From the NCBI RefSeq assembly GCF_003991905.1, contig NZ_RSCL01000010.1, forward strand, positions 186,001 to 250,000: a stretch of 64,000 nucleotides of DNA, written 5' to 3'. Below are positions 1-8,753 of this stretch, one piece after another. This stretch comes from Dulcicalothrix desertica PCC 7102 (GTDB taxonomy: Bacteria > Cyanobacteriota > Cyanobacteriia > Cyanobacteriales > Nostocaceae). Under the pieces are notes generated by a model. That model saw only the letters and a list, made by a program, of their open reading frames with translations. It did not search any database and was not told the DNA's origin. Made by a program: the position numbers and the translations under genes. How positions within the stretch are numbered: the stretch's first letter is position 1; each line of letters begins with the position of its first letter.

Positions 1-1
1 C

Positions 2-619
2 TGTTGTTTGATATTGAGTGCTTGGATACAACTTTATTTTACTGTTGACAAATGGGCAAGACAATATCCGACCTTATTATTTGAAGATTTTAGTCGCAGT
101 GCTTTTGTTATTAAAACCGAAACGCGCAGACAAGTTCCTGAAAACGGCGCCAAAATCTTAAATAGAATACAGCCATTAGTTCAACAACAACTCGAAGCAA
201 CACCTTGGTCAAATGTTGAACGCTGGCTAATTGAAGCGCCAAATACTAAAAACTCTTTAGGTAGAGTAAATGCTTTAGGCAGACAAGTTATACAAGATTT
301 AAGTCGTCAAAGCGGTAAAAAAGTTCGAGAAAATCAAGTAGAAAGCCTTGAAGAATTGAGATATTGGAATGTTGATGCGCGCGTAATTAATAGAAAAGGT
401 GGCGGGTATCGTTTAGATTTATTAGCCTCCTGGGATGGTCCAAGGTCTGCCAACAAGAGCTATTACCTACGTAAATCTTGTCAAATTGACCCCATCTCCC
501 GACCAGCAGATGTGTCAACAGTAAATATCAAGAAGCCAGGAGAAAGAATCACTGTTGCAGAAATTCAATGCGATCAGGCGCCTAAACCCGTCCCCGAAAG
601 TCTTCCACCAAAGCAATAA
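2..619 (+). CDS. Hypothetical protein, 5' end outside the window
   Basis: The reading frame is open to the left edge of the window, so the true start is missing; the first in-frame start-like codon is a TTG at 8, inside a hydrophobic stretch that looks like the end of an N-terminal membrane anchor or signal segment. The remaining 200 or so residues are soluble-looking, mixed alpha/beta, with a proline-rich C-terminus. I do not recognise a domain. It lies 150 bp upstream of an ABC-2 type permease on the same strand and may share a transcript with it. An extracytoplasmic, membrane-anchored protein is plausible from the N-terminal hydrophobic segment, but that is inference. Confidence 0.6.
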   Translation, partial: CCLILSAWIQLYFTVDKWARQYPTLLFEDFSRSAFVIKTETRRQVPENGAKILNRIQPLVQQQLEATPWSNVERWLIEAPNTKNSLGRVNALGRQVIQDLSRQSGKKVRENQVESLEELRYWNVDARVINRKGGGYRLDLLASWDGPRSANKSYYLRKSCQIDPISRPADVSTVNIKKPGERITVAEIQCDQAPKPVPESLPPKQ

Positions 620-769
620 TTATTTCGGGCTTCATGGTAAGGGGTAAAAGGATAATTATCAACTTCATAGTGGGCAGATACCCAATCAAGCGGGTATAAA
701 GAATTTGGTATACCTTGGATAAACCATTTGTACCTTTTCCCTTTACCCTTACCCAATTATTCTTAACTT

Positions 770-1549
770 ATGAACTTTGGTAGAATACTAGTACTATCGT
801 TAAATGTATTTCGCGAAGTAGTGCGTGACCGCATACTTTATATTATTGGTTTCTATGCCTTGATTGTTGTTGCTTCAATGCGTCTGTTGCCTGAATTTGC
901 CGCTGCCACTGAAGACAAAATGCTTCCAGATTTTGCTTTAGCTTTTATGAGTGGGTTAGGTGTGATAGTGGCAATATTTATTGGCACAAGTTTAGTAAAC
1001 AAGGAAATCGAAAAGCGCACGATTTTGATGTTGATAGCCAAACCGATTAGTCGGAGTGAGTTTATCGCTGGTAAGTTTCTGGGATTATCAGCGGTGTTAA
1101 CTGTGTTGGTATTGGCAATGACTGCTATAATGTTAGGCTGTTTACAAATTGCTAAAGTATCTTACTCGGTACAAGCTATAACAATTGCGTTGATATTTTT
1201 ATTGTTACAGCTTTGTTTAATTGCTGCTGTTGCAATTACCTTGGGTGTTTTCACTAGTTCGCTATTAGCAACAGCTTTGACTTTCGGTATATATCTCATG
1301 GGCAGTATTACTCAAGACCTTCTCAAACTTGGTAATATTAGTCGTAACCCTGTAATTGAAAGAATAACGCAAGCTATATATTTGATACTGCCCGATTTAT
1401 CGCGGTTAGATTTTAAAAACGAAGCTGTTTACGGTTTACAAGCTTTACCATCATCTATGACATTGGTTGCCAATGCTGGTTACGGTATATTTTATAGCGT
1501 TATGCTATTGAGTTTAGCTATTCTTTTAATTTCTAAGCGCGAATTTTAA
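770..1549 (+). CDS. ABC-2 type transporter permease
   Basis: This 259-residue protein has about six hydrophobic helices and begins with an amphipathic stretch (residues 1-20) followed by a membrane segment, the usual layout of ABC-2 export permeases. The segment around residues 80-105, with a charged KEIEKRTI motif followed by a conserved-looking KPISRSEF stretch and GKFLG, is typical of the family between the second and third helices (family knowledge). The substrate cannot be told from the sequence, and no ATPase subunit lies beside it, so the partner is encoded elsewhere or upstream of the window. The gene ends just before a strong hairpin at 1551-1572. Confidence 0.85.
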   Translation: MNFGRILVLSLNVFREVVRDRILYIIGFYALIVVASMRLLPEFAAATEDKMLPDFALAFMSGLGVIVAIFIGTSLVNKEIEKRTILMLIAKPISRSEFIAGKFLGLSAVLTVLVLAMTAIMLGCLQIAKVSYSVQAITIALIFLLLQLCLIAAVAITLGVFTSSLLATALTFGIYLMGSITQDLLKLGNISRNPVIERITQAIYLILPDLSRLDFKNEAVYGLQALPSSMTLVANAGYGIFYSVMLLSLAILLISKREF

Positions 1550-1550
1550 T

Positions 1551-1572
1551 TGGGGGTCGAATGGCACCCCCA
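1551..1572. terminator. Hairpin between convergent genes
   Basis: TGGGGGT at 1551-1557 pairs with ACCCCCA at 1566-1572 around an 8-nt loop. It sits between the stop codons of the ABC permease and the convergent pentapeptide gene, so it can act as a bidirectional terminator. The U-tract is weak. Confidence 0.55.
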
Positions 1573-1591
1573 TTATTCGCTATTTTAATAT

Positions 1592-2260
1592 TTAATCAAA
1601 CAATACATGTGGTTGGTCAATTGTCCCATCGGGCATAATTGTATCTGTTAACTTAGCATTATAGAAATTGGCGCCGCTGATATTTGCTTCAAACAGATTT
1701 GCTTGAATCAAATTTGCCCAACTTAAATTGGCGTTTGTCAAATTAACCTGATTTAGATTAGCTTCAACAAAATTGGCGCCGCATAACTTGGCATTACTAA
1801 GATTAGCTTTAATCAAGTTAGCTTCGATTAACGAAGCTTCAACTAGTTGAGCATCACGAAAGTCAGTCTTTCGTAAATCTGCACCACATAACGAAGCTGC
1901 CCAGCAATTAGCACGCTTTAGCTTTGCACGCCATAAAAAAGCACCACATAAATTAGCTCGCGATAAATCCGCGTCCATTAAATTAGCCTCACATAGACAA
2001 GCCTCATGTAAGTAAGCTTCCCTCAAATTAACCTTGACAAGGTTTGCACCACTCAAATTTGTACCTGTAAGGATTGAACCACTCAGATTTGCACCGTTCA
2101 GATTCGCACCTACAAGATTAAATCCACTCAAATCAATTCCAGATAAATCAATCCCAGCCAAATCACACCCACTTAAGTTCTTATGCTGAAGCGATTTGTC
2201 CGTAGTTTGATTAAAGATTTTTCTCAGGAGCGATTTTTGTCTATCCAGTTGATTACTCAT
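1592..2260 (-). CDS. Pentapeptide repeat protein
   Basis: About 222 residues, of which the last 180 or so are an almost unbroken run of A(N/D)LxX pentapeptides, predicted to fold as a right-handed quadrilateral beta-helix. The frame is open further upstream to 2287, but the ATG at 2260 is preceded by GAGG at good spacing and is preferred. Roughly 35 pentapeptides can be counted. There is no signal peptide or membrane segment, so it is probably cytosolic. Pentapeptide proteins are very abundant in cyanobacteria and mostly of unknown role; some mimic DNA, but nothing here supports that specifically. The C-terminal 15 residues leave the repeat pattern. Confidence 0.9.
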   Translation of the reverse strand: MSNQLDRQKSLLRKIFNQTTDKSLQHKNLSGCDLAGIDLSGIDLSGFNLVGANLNGANLSGSILTGTNLSGANLVKVNLREAYLHEACLCEANLMDADLSRANLCGAFLWRAKLKRANCWAASLCGADLRKTDFRDAQLVEASLIEANLIKANLSNAKLCGANFVEANLNQVNLTNANLSWANLIQANLFEANISGANFYNAKLTDTIMPDGTIDQPHVLFD

Positions 2261-2682
2261 AATTTTCCTCGGACTCTTAGGGTGCAAATTTCTTTGTATT
2301 TTAGGTTACACTGACTAACCAGGTCATTTAAGTAAAGAAAAACACAAAACATAAAAATATTTAGGAGAGCGTTTGTAAACAAGTAGACAACACACTGAAC
2401 CGTAAATCGGAAATTAACTAGCTGAATATATACTTTATCCAGAGTATAATTTTTTTGCTGGTAACAACAGTTATGTGTGTTCACAATTTATTGTGTCACA
2501 AAACCTTGACACAAGTCATAAATATTTGATATGTGATTTTAGTCTCTAAATCTTTAGATTTTCTTTATAGTTTTAATCGGGTTTAACGTTACTTAAAATA
2601 CAAATATAAACATTCACCTCTTCACGAACAATAAAATTAATTAAATTATAACTTTGACACAAATTGTTAATACGAGTTAATA

Positions 2683-2819
2683 AATCTATCTTTAGATAGG
2701 TTTAATCAAAATCAATTAAAATTTTAATAATACAAAACCACTATTTTAATCAGATAGTGTTTAAATAGCTATTAAAGTGTAAATAGTCACCTGAATTGAT
2801 GAATCTATCTTTAGATAGG
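2683..2819. repeat. Two copies of a palindromic site, 119 bp apart
   Basis: The 18-mer AATCTATCTTTAGATAGG occurs identically at 2683-2700 and 2802-2819. Each contains the inverted repeat CTATCT-TT-AGATAG. A looser relative, AAATCT-TT-AGATTT, lies at 2548-2561. Spacing and palindromy fit a dimeric regulator's operator or a small repeat family; which gene it would serve is unknown. Confidence 0.5.
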
Positions 2820-3008
2820 CTTATTATTGATTAACGTGCAATAGTACTATTTTACTGCATTAAAAAGTATTTTGTTTAATGTATAAGTTATCAAAAAGAT
2901 TAGATATTATTTAGAAATATATTTTGGTTGAAAAAATAATCTTTCCTTACATATGCTTGTCTTGAAACATAAATAATGCACCACGACAAATGCCTTACCA
3001 ATAAAGTC

Positions 3009-3027
3009 AGGTGGGCACTGCCCACCA
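3009..3027. repeat. GTGGGCA/TGCCCAC extragenic palindrome
   Basis: AGGTGGGCACTGCCCACC forms a perfect-arm hairpin just after the SOD gene's 3' end. Relatives occur at 35344-35394 and 57926-57942. It probably acts as a terminator for the minus-strand SOD gene. Confidence 0.5.
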
Positions 3028-3045
3028 TACCTTGTACCCTGCTTA

Positions 3046-3819
3046 TTAAGCAATCTTACTTGCTTGTTCAAAGCGTTTATTTATTTCATTCCAGTTAAGA
3101 ACGTTCCACCAAGCTTCTAAATAGTCGGCACGCTTATTTTGGTATTTTAAATAGTAAGCATGTTCCCATACATCATTTCCCATAATGGGATACTTACCTG
3201 CGCTAATGGGACTATCTTGATTTGCCGTGCTGACAACTTCCAACTTGCCGTCTTTATCACGAACTAGCCATACCCAACCGCTACCAAACCGCTTACCACC
3301 TTCAGTGTTAAATTTATTTTTGAAATCAGCAAAGCTACCGAAATTTTCAGCAATAGCTGCTGCTAAGGCGCCAGTAGGTTCACTACCACCTTTGGGTTTC
3401 ATAATTTCCCAAAACATTTTGTGGTTGACATGACCACCACCGTTATTACGCACGATATTACGAATATCTGCTGGTATGCCGTCAAGATTTTGTAGCATTT
3501 GCTCTACTGTTTTGCCTTTTAGCTGTGGATGTTTGTCTAAAGCTGCATTTAAGTTATTTACATAAGTAGCATGATGTTTATCGTGGTGGAAGCGCATTGT
3601 CTCTGCATCGATGTGCGGTTCTAAAGCATCATACCCATATGGTAATGGTGGAAGTGCAATAGCATATGACGGCGCCTGACTTTTCTCTGTTGGGGAAGGC
3701 GCCGCAGTTGAGGTATTCTGAGGTGACGGATTATTTTGGGCTAAAGCACACCCCTCTAAAGTTAACGAGCCAACACTGGCGCCGAGTAAAAGTAAGAAAT
3801 GACGACGGTTTAGAATCAT
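3046..3819 (-). CDS. sodA: Superoxide dismutase (Mn-type), Tat-exported lipoprotein
   Basis: It converts superoxide to hydrogen peroxide and oxygen. The 257-residue protein (ATG at 3819; the frame extends to a TTG at 3834) has an [10 protein letters not shown] twin-arginine signal, then a lipobox-like LEGC, a Q/N/P/S-rich linker and the SOD core. Metal ligands are visible in [18 protein letters not shown] and DVWEHAYY. The GSGWVWLV and NQDSPI stretches fit the Mn rather than Fe branch. Membrane-anchored MnSOD is known in heterocystous cyanobacteria; Tat export plus a lipid anchor would put it in the periplasm. The lipoprotein assignment rests on the LEGC motif only. No operon partners are seen. 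Confidence 0.92.
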   Translation of the reverse strand: MILNRRHFLLLLGASVGSLTLEGCALAQNNPSPQNTSTAAPSPTEKSQAPSYAIALPPLPYGYDALEPHIDAETMRFHHDKHHATYVNNLNAALDKHPQLKGKTVEQMLQNLDGIPADIRNIVRNNGGGHVNHKMFWEIMKPKGGSEPTGALAAAIAENFGSFADFKNKFNTEGGKRFGSGWVWLVRDKDGKLEVVSTANQDSPISAGKYPIMGNDVWEHAYYLKYQNKRADYLEAWWNVLNWNEINKRFEQASKIA

Positions 3820-3969
3820 AAAATGATAAGACAATTAATAATGAGATATGGTCTCTACCTTATTTTCTGGGATTTGAGCAATAAATCATCAGTTTTAGTA
3901 AAAAAGATGACTTGATAATTTACACTGTAGTGATGAAGTATTATAAATTACATACGTTTGAAGAGTATT

Positions 3970-5187
3970 ATGACTTATTTGATAAATATAAACTTTATTC
4001 AAAATCTAAACTGGTTAATTAGTACCGTTTTAATAATTGGTTTAATTGGTGTAATATTTTGGCAAAAACAAGCGATACTTAGTATCTTTGATATTTTTAA
4101 CGTCTTATCTGAAGGTAAAGAATGGGCATCACAACTTAAAACACCAGAAGACGTACTTGAATACATAATTATGCATCCCAATGATGTATCTCTTGTCGCG
4201 CGCGATACTGGTAATTCTGAACAGGAAATTTTTTACAATGCTGATACTCCAAGACCTTTAGCTTCGACAATAAAAATTTTAGTGCTGGCTGAATATGCGC
4301 GTCAGGTAGAAAACGGGATAATATTACCTGAAGAATTAATAAATCTTGATGATATTGATTTATATTATTTGCCTCGTACTGATGGAGATGCTCATCCAAG
4401 TGCAATTACTGAATTTAGGCAAAAACAATATATAAATTCACACAATCAAGTTGAACTGCGTCATATTCCTAGGGCAATGATTAAACATAGTGATAATGCT
4501 GCGACCGATTATTTAATCTTACGGTTAGGGCGTAAAAATTTAGAAAATTTAGTTTCTGGTTTAAGTCTCAAAAATCAAGATGTCCCGGCACCAATTATTG
4601 GTCAAATATTAACCTGGAGTAATCATACATTCACTGACACTCCAACCGAAAGATTAAATAAATACCTAGCATCACAAAGCACTTACATAGAAGAAGTTTA
4701 TCGCTGGACAGAAGTATGGCACCATTCAGAAGAATTTCGCGATAAACAAATTAAGCACATTACATCGCAGCAATGGCTAAAGCTTAAAGAACAGCAAGCA
4801 ATGGCACAAGCTTTGAATGGTAAAGGCACAGCTAGCGCTTATGCTCAAATCATGGAAAGAGTATATCGTGGTTTACTAATTTCTCCAGGCGCCGACAAAA
4901 TTATGCGTCAATACTTGGAATGGGCAATGGAATTACCCTCTAACCAACAGGAATTAGACACATTCGGTGCCAAAAACGGTAGTTTAGCAAGTATTCTCAC
5001 AGAAGCATGGTATTTAAAACCAGCCAGAACAACAAACGCGCGCGTCGCAGCACTATTTTTTGAAAACATTCCAGCAGGCGCCTGGTTTAGCTTAGTACAA
5101 ACTTACACACATCAAGCCTTTTTATACCGACTCTTAACAGACGAAAACTTTTTTAATATCGTCAGAGAAAAATTATTAGAACTGTAG
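3970..5187 (+). CDS. Serine hydrolase, class A beta-lactamase-like
   Basis: This 405-residue protein starts with one membrane segment (about residues 15-35) followed by a beta-lactamase/transpeptidase fold. The three active-site motifs are visible: SxxK as STIK around residue 90, SDN in the stretch HSDNAATDYLI around residue 177, and a K-[TS]-G-like KNG in FGAKNGS around residue 340. The ATG at 3970 is chosen over a TTG at 3958. It is longer than a typical secreted class A enzyme, with a large insert between SDN and KNG. It is likely a membrane-anchored periplasmic peptidase or esterase; real beta-lactamase activity is uncertain, as the third motif is atypical. Confidence 0.8.
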   Translation: MTYLININFIQNLNWLISTVLIIGLIGVIFWQKQAILSIFDIFNVLSEGKEWASQLKTPEDVLEYIIMHPNDVSLVARDTGNSEQEIFYNADTPRPLASTIKILVLAEYARQVENGIILPEELINLDDIDLYYLPRTDGDAHPSAITEFRQKQYINSHNQVELRHIPRAMIKHSDNAATDYLILRLGRKNLENLVSGLSLKNQDVPAPIIGQILTWSNHTFTDTPTERLNKYLASQSTYIEEVYRWTEVWHHSEEFRDKQIKHITSQQWLKLKEQQAMAQALNGKGTASAYAQIMERVYRGLLISPGADKIMRQYLEWAMELPSNQQELDTFGAKNGSLASILTEAWYLKPARTTNARVAALFFENIPAGAWFSLVQTYTHQAFLYRLLTDENFFNIVREKLLEL

Positions 5188-5214
5188 GTTGAGTTCCGCT
5201 CCTCCACCCAACCT
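5186..5214. terminator. Bidirectional hairpin (AGGTTGGGT family)
   Basis: AGGTTGAGT (5186-5194) pairs with ACCCAACCT (5206-5214), one mismatch, followed by A/T-rich sequence. It lies exactly between two convergent stop codons. A near-identical hairpin is at 44576-44604. Confidence 0.6.
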
Positions 5215-5221
5215 AAAAATT

Positions 5222-6403
5222 TTATTTACGCGATAACCTTTGCACCGATTCTCCACTCAACATATTATGTGCTTCAGCTAAAACATTGGGAATTTTCTCC
5301 GCGTGAGGACTTTTGACCAAACAGGAGCGCAAGTCAAGATTCTCTAACTTATCAGCTTTGGCGCCAGGAAACCAATGACCACCGTTACCAAGCAAGTTAT
5401 AGCGCATTTTGGCATAATCTACCATGTCGTAAGCCACAGCTAAATTTCGTAGCCATAAAATTGTTGGTATATTTATATTACCGGGTGTTTGCTCATAAGT
5501 TGGTAAATTCAGATGCCAAGTTTTCGCCCATTCTTCACCCAAAGCTTTGATAGCTTCTTGCTCGAATCTTTCCAATATAGGTGGTAAAATTTCGTCTGAA
5601 AAATCAAGTAAATCTAATACTTTGAGGTGTTCGTCAAAATCACTTGGTCTTGCGGCGCCTAAACTGAGAGTATGTAATTGCGGATGGCTCAAACAAAATA
5701 AGTCATTAAATACCATCGGACTTAAGGGGGCACAAAGTTGTTCTAATTTAGGTGGGGGACTATATAACTTACCACCTTTGTCTGATGGGCTGATAATAAA
5801 TACTCCCATATCATGACGTGTGGCAGCTTCTATTGCACGCCAGTTGTTTTGATTTATGTAGTACCAATGTAAATTTACGTAATCGAAGTAATTAGTTTCT
5901 ATAGCTTGAATAATAGTGTCACAGGCGCCGTGAGTTGAAAAACCAATAAATTTAACTTTGCCTTGTGCTTGGAGTTTGCGAGCAACATCCAAACAGCCAC
6001 CTGAACGAACACTTTGATTGAAGGTTTCAGAATTATTAATACCGTGAATACTCAGTAAATCTACGTAATTCAAATTTAAATATTTAAGAGACTTGTCGAA
6101 GTCGCGCGCAAAATCTTTCGGGTTTGCGGTAGGTCCTATTTTGGTTTGAACAATTAACTCAGCGCGCGGTAGCATCGGTAATATTTGACCTAACTGCATT
6201 TCAGAACTACCGTAACCGCGTGCAGTTTCGATATGATTAATTCCAAGCTCGAACGAGCGTTTAATCGTCGCTTCGAGATTCGCTTGATTATCAACAGGAA
6301 CCTGTGACTGTGAAACATCTTGCCATTTGAACTGGTATCGCATTCCACCACAGGAGAAAACGGGCATTTGTAACTCAGTTCTTCCAAATCTTCGGTACAG
6401 CAT
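5222..6403 (-). CDS. Aldo/keto reductase family protein
   Basis: This is a 393-residue NADPH-dependent oxidoreductase of the AKR superfamily. Residues 1-280 form the TIM barrel: GRTELQMPVFSCGGMR at the start, HIETARGYGSSE carrying the catalytic acid and tyrosine, QTKIG with the lysine, and DLLSIHGI with the histidine. A C-terminal extension of about 110 residues resembles the tail of AKRs that bear a 4Fe-4S dicluster, but only one cysteine (in LRSCLVKSP) remains there, so no Fe-S cluster is expected. Start is the ATG at 6403. The substrate is unknown. It is transcribed alone, convergent with the serine hydrolase. Confidence 0.9.
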   Translation of the reverse strand: MLYRRFGRTELQMPVFSCGGMRYQFKWQDVSQSQVPVDNQANLEATIKRSFELGINHIETARGYGSSEMQLGQILPMLPRAELIVQTKIGPTANPKDFARDFDKSLKYLNLNYVDLLSIHGINNSETFNQSVRSGGCLDVARKLQAQGKVKFIGFSTHGACDTIIQAIETNYFDYVNLHWYYINQNNWRAIEAATRHDMGVFIISPSDKGGKLYSPPPKLEQLCAPLSPMVFNDLFCLSHPQLHTLSLGAARPSDFDEHLKVLDLLDFSDEILPPILERFEQEAIKALGEEWAKTWHLNLPTYEQTPGNINIPTILWLRNLAVAYDMVDYAKMRYNLLGNGGHWFPGAKADKLENLDLRSCLVKSPHAEKIPNVLAEAHNMLSGESVQRLSRK

Positions 6404-6764
6404 TATATCACTAGGGTTGAAAAACTGGGGTTGTAAGTGAATCTATTGATATCATTGTAATTTAATGATGCCAAATGATTCATGTTTCGGTTAGAATTTA
6501 TAGGTGTTTCTACATCCAGATGTAATCCCCTTTTAGGTAGATTGTCTTGTCAGGTATTGCCTTGTGCGAATAGCTGCATATCACATATTTAGTTTCGTGC
6601 GTACAGAAATGTTACGTAAAGTCGCGTAATTAATTACTGATTGTTGCGGAATAAAATTGTAGCCTGACATAAAAAATTTACAGTTATCTATCAGGAAATT
6701 AGGGAATAACCCCTGAAGTAGTTGTCTGTACACGTTGCTAGTAGATAGATAGTTAGAGGTTAAA
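6404..6764. other. Divergent intergenic region
   Basis: This 361-bp stretch lies between the aldo/keto reductase (leftward) and a small membrane protein gene (rightward). It should hold both promoters. I see no clear -10/-35 pair, repeat or RNA gene. Confidence 0.4.
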
Positions 6765-6992
6765 ATGCGCTCCCAGCAAATTTCACAGTCTGTAAGTCCA
6801 TCGGCGCCAGTTCCAGCTAAAAGTCATTCTGAGTCGATATGTAATTACGCAGGATATTTTGTCATCGCAATTCCTGTAGTAGTATTATTAAGTATTATTG
6901 GTTTCAAAAAATATAAAATCACCACACACCGTAATCGCATCGCTAAGTTAGAAAGGTTGTGGCATATAAATATTGACGAGAAAACACATTAA
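6765..6992 (+). CDS. Small single-pass membrane protein
   Basis: A 75-residue product starts at an ATG preceded by AGAGG at good spacing. It has a Ser/Pro/Gln-rich N-terminus, one membrane helix (about residues 28-46, VIAIPVVVLLSIIGF) and a basic C-terminal tail. I do not recognise a family. The ribosome binding site and a clean hydrophobic helix support it being real. A GACGCG extragenic palindrome follows it and separates it from the convergent rpiA. Confidence 0.6.
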   Translation: MRSQQISQSVSPSAPVPAKSHSESICNYAGYFVIAIPVVVLLSIIGFKKYKITTHRNRIAKLERLWHINIDEKTH

Positions 6993-7001
6993 ATAATCAA
7001 T

Positions 7002-7067
7002 GTAGAGACGCGATATATCGCGTCTTAATGCGCGCGATATGAGAGACGCGATGTATCGCGTCTCTAC
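7002..7067. repeat. Tandem pair of GAGACGCG...CGCGTCTC palindromes
   Basis: Two hairpins, 7002-7025 and 7043-7067, of the family GTAGAGACGCGAT-AT-ATCGCGTCTCTAC stand side by side between convergent genes. Other copies in the window are at 15491-15518, 25462-25509 (interrupted), 25970-25997 and 29983-30063. They are small dispersed extragenic palindromes and probably act as terminators here. Confidence 0.8.
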
Positions 7068-7070
7068 AAT

Positions 7071-7781
7071 TTATAATTGTCTGACGACAGGTTGGTTATC
7101 GACAACTTCGCCAACTAAGACGATATCCGCACAGTTAACAAATATTCCATTTTCTAGAACACCAGGAATATTATTGAGTGTTGTCTCTAAGTTAACTGGG
7201 TCGGGGATGTCGTCAAATCTAACATCAATAACCATATTGCCTTGGTCAGTAATAACAGGTCCCGCTTTTTTCACACCCATACGAAGTTCAGGTTTGCCAC
7301 CAAGCTTTTTGAGTGCATTCATTACAGGAGTCATTGCCATTGGTATGACTTCTACAGGAACAGCGAATATAGAACCAAGCTTATCAACGACTTTACCGCC
7401 ATCAACTACGACTATAAACTGGTTTGCTAAATAGTCTACAACTTTCTCGCGTGTATGAGCGGCGCCACCACCTTTGATTAAATTTTTCTGTGGGTCAACT
7501 TCGTCGGCGCCGTCAATGGCAATATCAATATGGTCAATAGCATCAAGGGTAGTCAAAGGAATGCCATATTCTTTTGCCAAAACTTCAGCTTGAAACGAAG
7601 TGGGGACTCCAACAATATCCTTCAACTCGCCCGACTTAAGACGTTCGCCGATATACTGAATTGCAAACGCCGTAGTTGAACCCGTACCCAACCCAACTAT
7701 GGTACCAGACTTAACCAAAGCTGCGGCGGCTTTACCAACCTCTTGCTTCATCAACTTCACGGGGTCTGCTGCTGCCGTCAT
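7071..7781 (-). CDS. rpiA: Ribose-5-phosphate isomerase A
   Basis: It interconverts ribose 5-phosphate and ribulose 5-phosphate in the Calvin and pentose phosphate cycles. The 236-residue protein shows the family signatures: GLGTGSTT phosphate loop near residue 30, DGADEVD with the catalytic acid near 90, and [11 protein letters not shown] with the catalytic lysine near 105. The ATG at 7781 has AGGAG eight bases upstream and is preferred to a TTG at 7787. Length matches the family. It stands alone, divergent from the SLH gene. Confidence 0.97.
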   Translation of the reverse strand: MTAAADPVKLMKQEVGKAAAALVKSGTIVGLGTGSTTAFAIQYIGERLKSGELKDIVGVPTSFQAEVLAKEYGIPLTTLDAIDHIDIAIDGADEVDPQKNLIKGGGAAHTREKVVDYLANQFIVVVDGGKVVDKLGSIFAVPVEVIPMAMTPVMNALKKLGGKPELRMGVKKAGPVITDQGNMVIDVRFDDIPDPVNLETTLNNIPGVLENGIFVNCADIVLVGEVVDNQPVVRQL

Positions 7782-7948
7782 TCCCAAAACTCCTAATAAT
7801 CTACATAATCCACCATCCTACCACTCAGCACTCAGCACCCAGCACTTTCTACTTTTTTGGAACGAAATCGGTTTGAGTTGGTCTTACTATTTAGGTAGGA
7901 TGTTTTTATTTTTTCGTATTTTAAATAGCAGTAGAAAGTAAAATAACC

Positions 7949-8626
7949 ATGCGTAAGCTTATTAGTACACTTTCGTTTGTTGCATTACTATTATCACTGC
8001 CTATCAGTGTTAATGCGGAAGTAAAAGAGATTCAAACGGCAGCAACACAGCCTACAGACCCAATTGGACAAGTAATTGCGTCTAATTTAATGACTAACTT
8101 TTCTGATGGTAAATTTTATCCCGAACGATTGATTAGTCGGGCTGAGTTAGCATCGATAATGGTGAAAGCATTTAGACTTAACAAGCGTATAAATTTACCA
8201 AAAGAGAGTATAACAGTCGCCGACGTACCTCCTTCGCACTGGGCTTACAATGATATTCAAACGGTTTTAAAAACCGACATCATGCGTGGATATCGAAACA
8301 ACTTATTTTTTCCCAACCAAAGGGTAACACGCGCCGAAGCAATGGCAATATTTGCCCAAGCATATGGAGTATTCCAATTTCCTGACGAAACAGTAAACGA
8401 AATTTTAGCAGCATATCCAGACAAAGCCTCAATTCCAGAATGGGCAAAAAGAGCAATTGCCACAGTTATCTCCGAAGGATTTGCCAGCACCGACGCACAA
8501 GGTAATCTTCTACCCTTAAAACCCATGACACGCGGTGAAATGGCATATTTACTCAGTCAATATCTACAGCGTCAACAAAAACTACCCGACACACCCATTG
8601 CACCAGAGGCGCCACCCACACGTTAA
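7949..8626 (+). CDS. SLH-domain protein, secreted
   Basis: This 225-residue protein has a signal peptide (residues 1-23, ending near VNAEV) and then three S-layer-homology-type segments: NLMTNFSDGKFYPERLISRAE (about 45-70), an H/WAYNDI-containing repeat with GYRNNLFFPNQRVTRAEA (about 95-130), and PEWAKRAIA...LKPMTRGEMA (about 155-200). SLH domains bind pyruvylated secondary cell-wall polymers or, in cyanobacteria, peptidoglycan-linked polysaccharide. No porin barrel follows, unlike the large cyanobacterial SLH-OprB porins, so it is a stand-alone wall-binding protein. The tail is proline-rich. Confidence 0.88.
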   Translation: MRKLISTLSFVALLLSLPISVNAEVKEIQTAATQPTDPIGQVIASNLMTNFSDGKFYPERLISRAELASIMVKAFRLNKRINLPKESITVADVPPSHWAYNDIQTVLKTDIMRGYRNNLFFPNQRVTRAEAMAIFAQAYGVFQFPDETVNEILAAYPDKASIPEWAKRAIATVISEGFASTDAQGNLLPLKPMTRGEMAYLLSQYLQRQQKLPDTPIAPEAPPTR

Positions 8627-8653
8627 TTATTAACCGTGGGATACCTTGAATGT

Positions 8654-8752
8654 GATGAGTCCCGAAGTGAAGCATCTCAATCTACAGCGAGATTACAGAT
8701 TCTTCCCTGCGGGAAAACTCCGTTTACGCTACGCTCAGAATGACAACTTATA
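8654..8752. repeat. Copy of the GAAGCATCTCA...CAGAATGACAA repeat
   Basis: This roughly 100-bp repeat matches the core of the two MITE-like elements at 22928-23069 and 25390-25682: it has GAAGCATCTCA at the left, AGATTCTTC in the middle and CAGAATGACAA at the right. It lacks their terminal inverted repeats. It fills the gap between the SLH gene and the convergent STAND gene. Confidence 0.65.
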
Positions 8753-8753
8753 A

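Larger units (their letters stand above)
2261..3045. other. 785-bp AT-rich gene-free region
   Basis: No convincing gene is seen. The region holds two 18-bp identical palindromic sites (2683-2700 and 2802-2819), a related palindrome at 2548-2561, and a GTGGGCA-TGCCCAC extragenic hairpin near 3010-3026. A 75-codon frame on the minus strand at its left edge has no ribosome binding site or protein-like composition. Confidence 0.6.

Noticed and set aside
2257-2484. 75-codon minus-strand frame upstream of the pentapeptide gene
   Set aside because: It overlaps the pentapeptide start, has no ribosome binding site and an unlikely composition of hydrophobic and Cys residues; probably chance.
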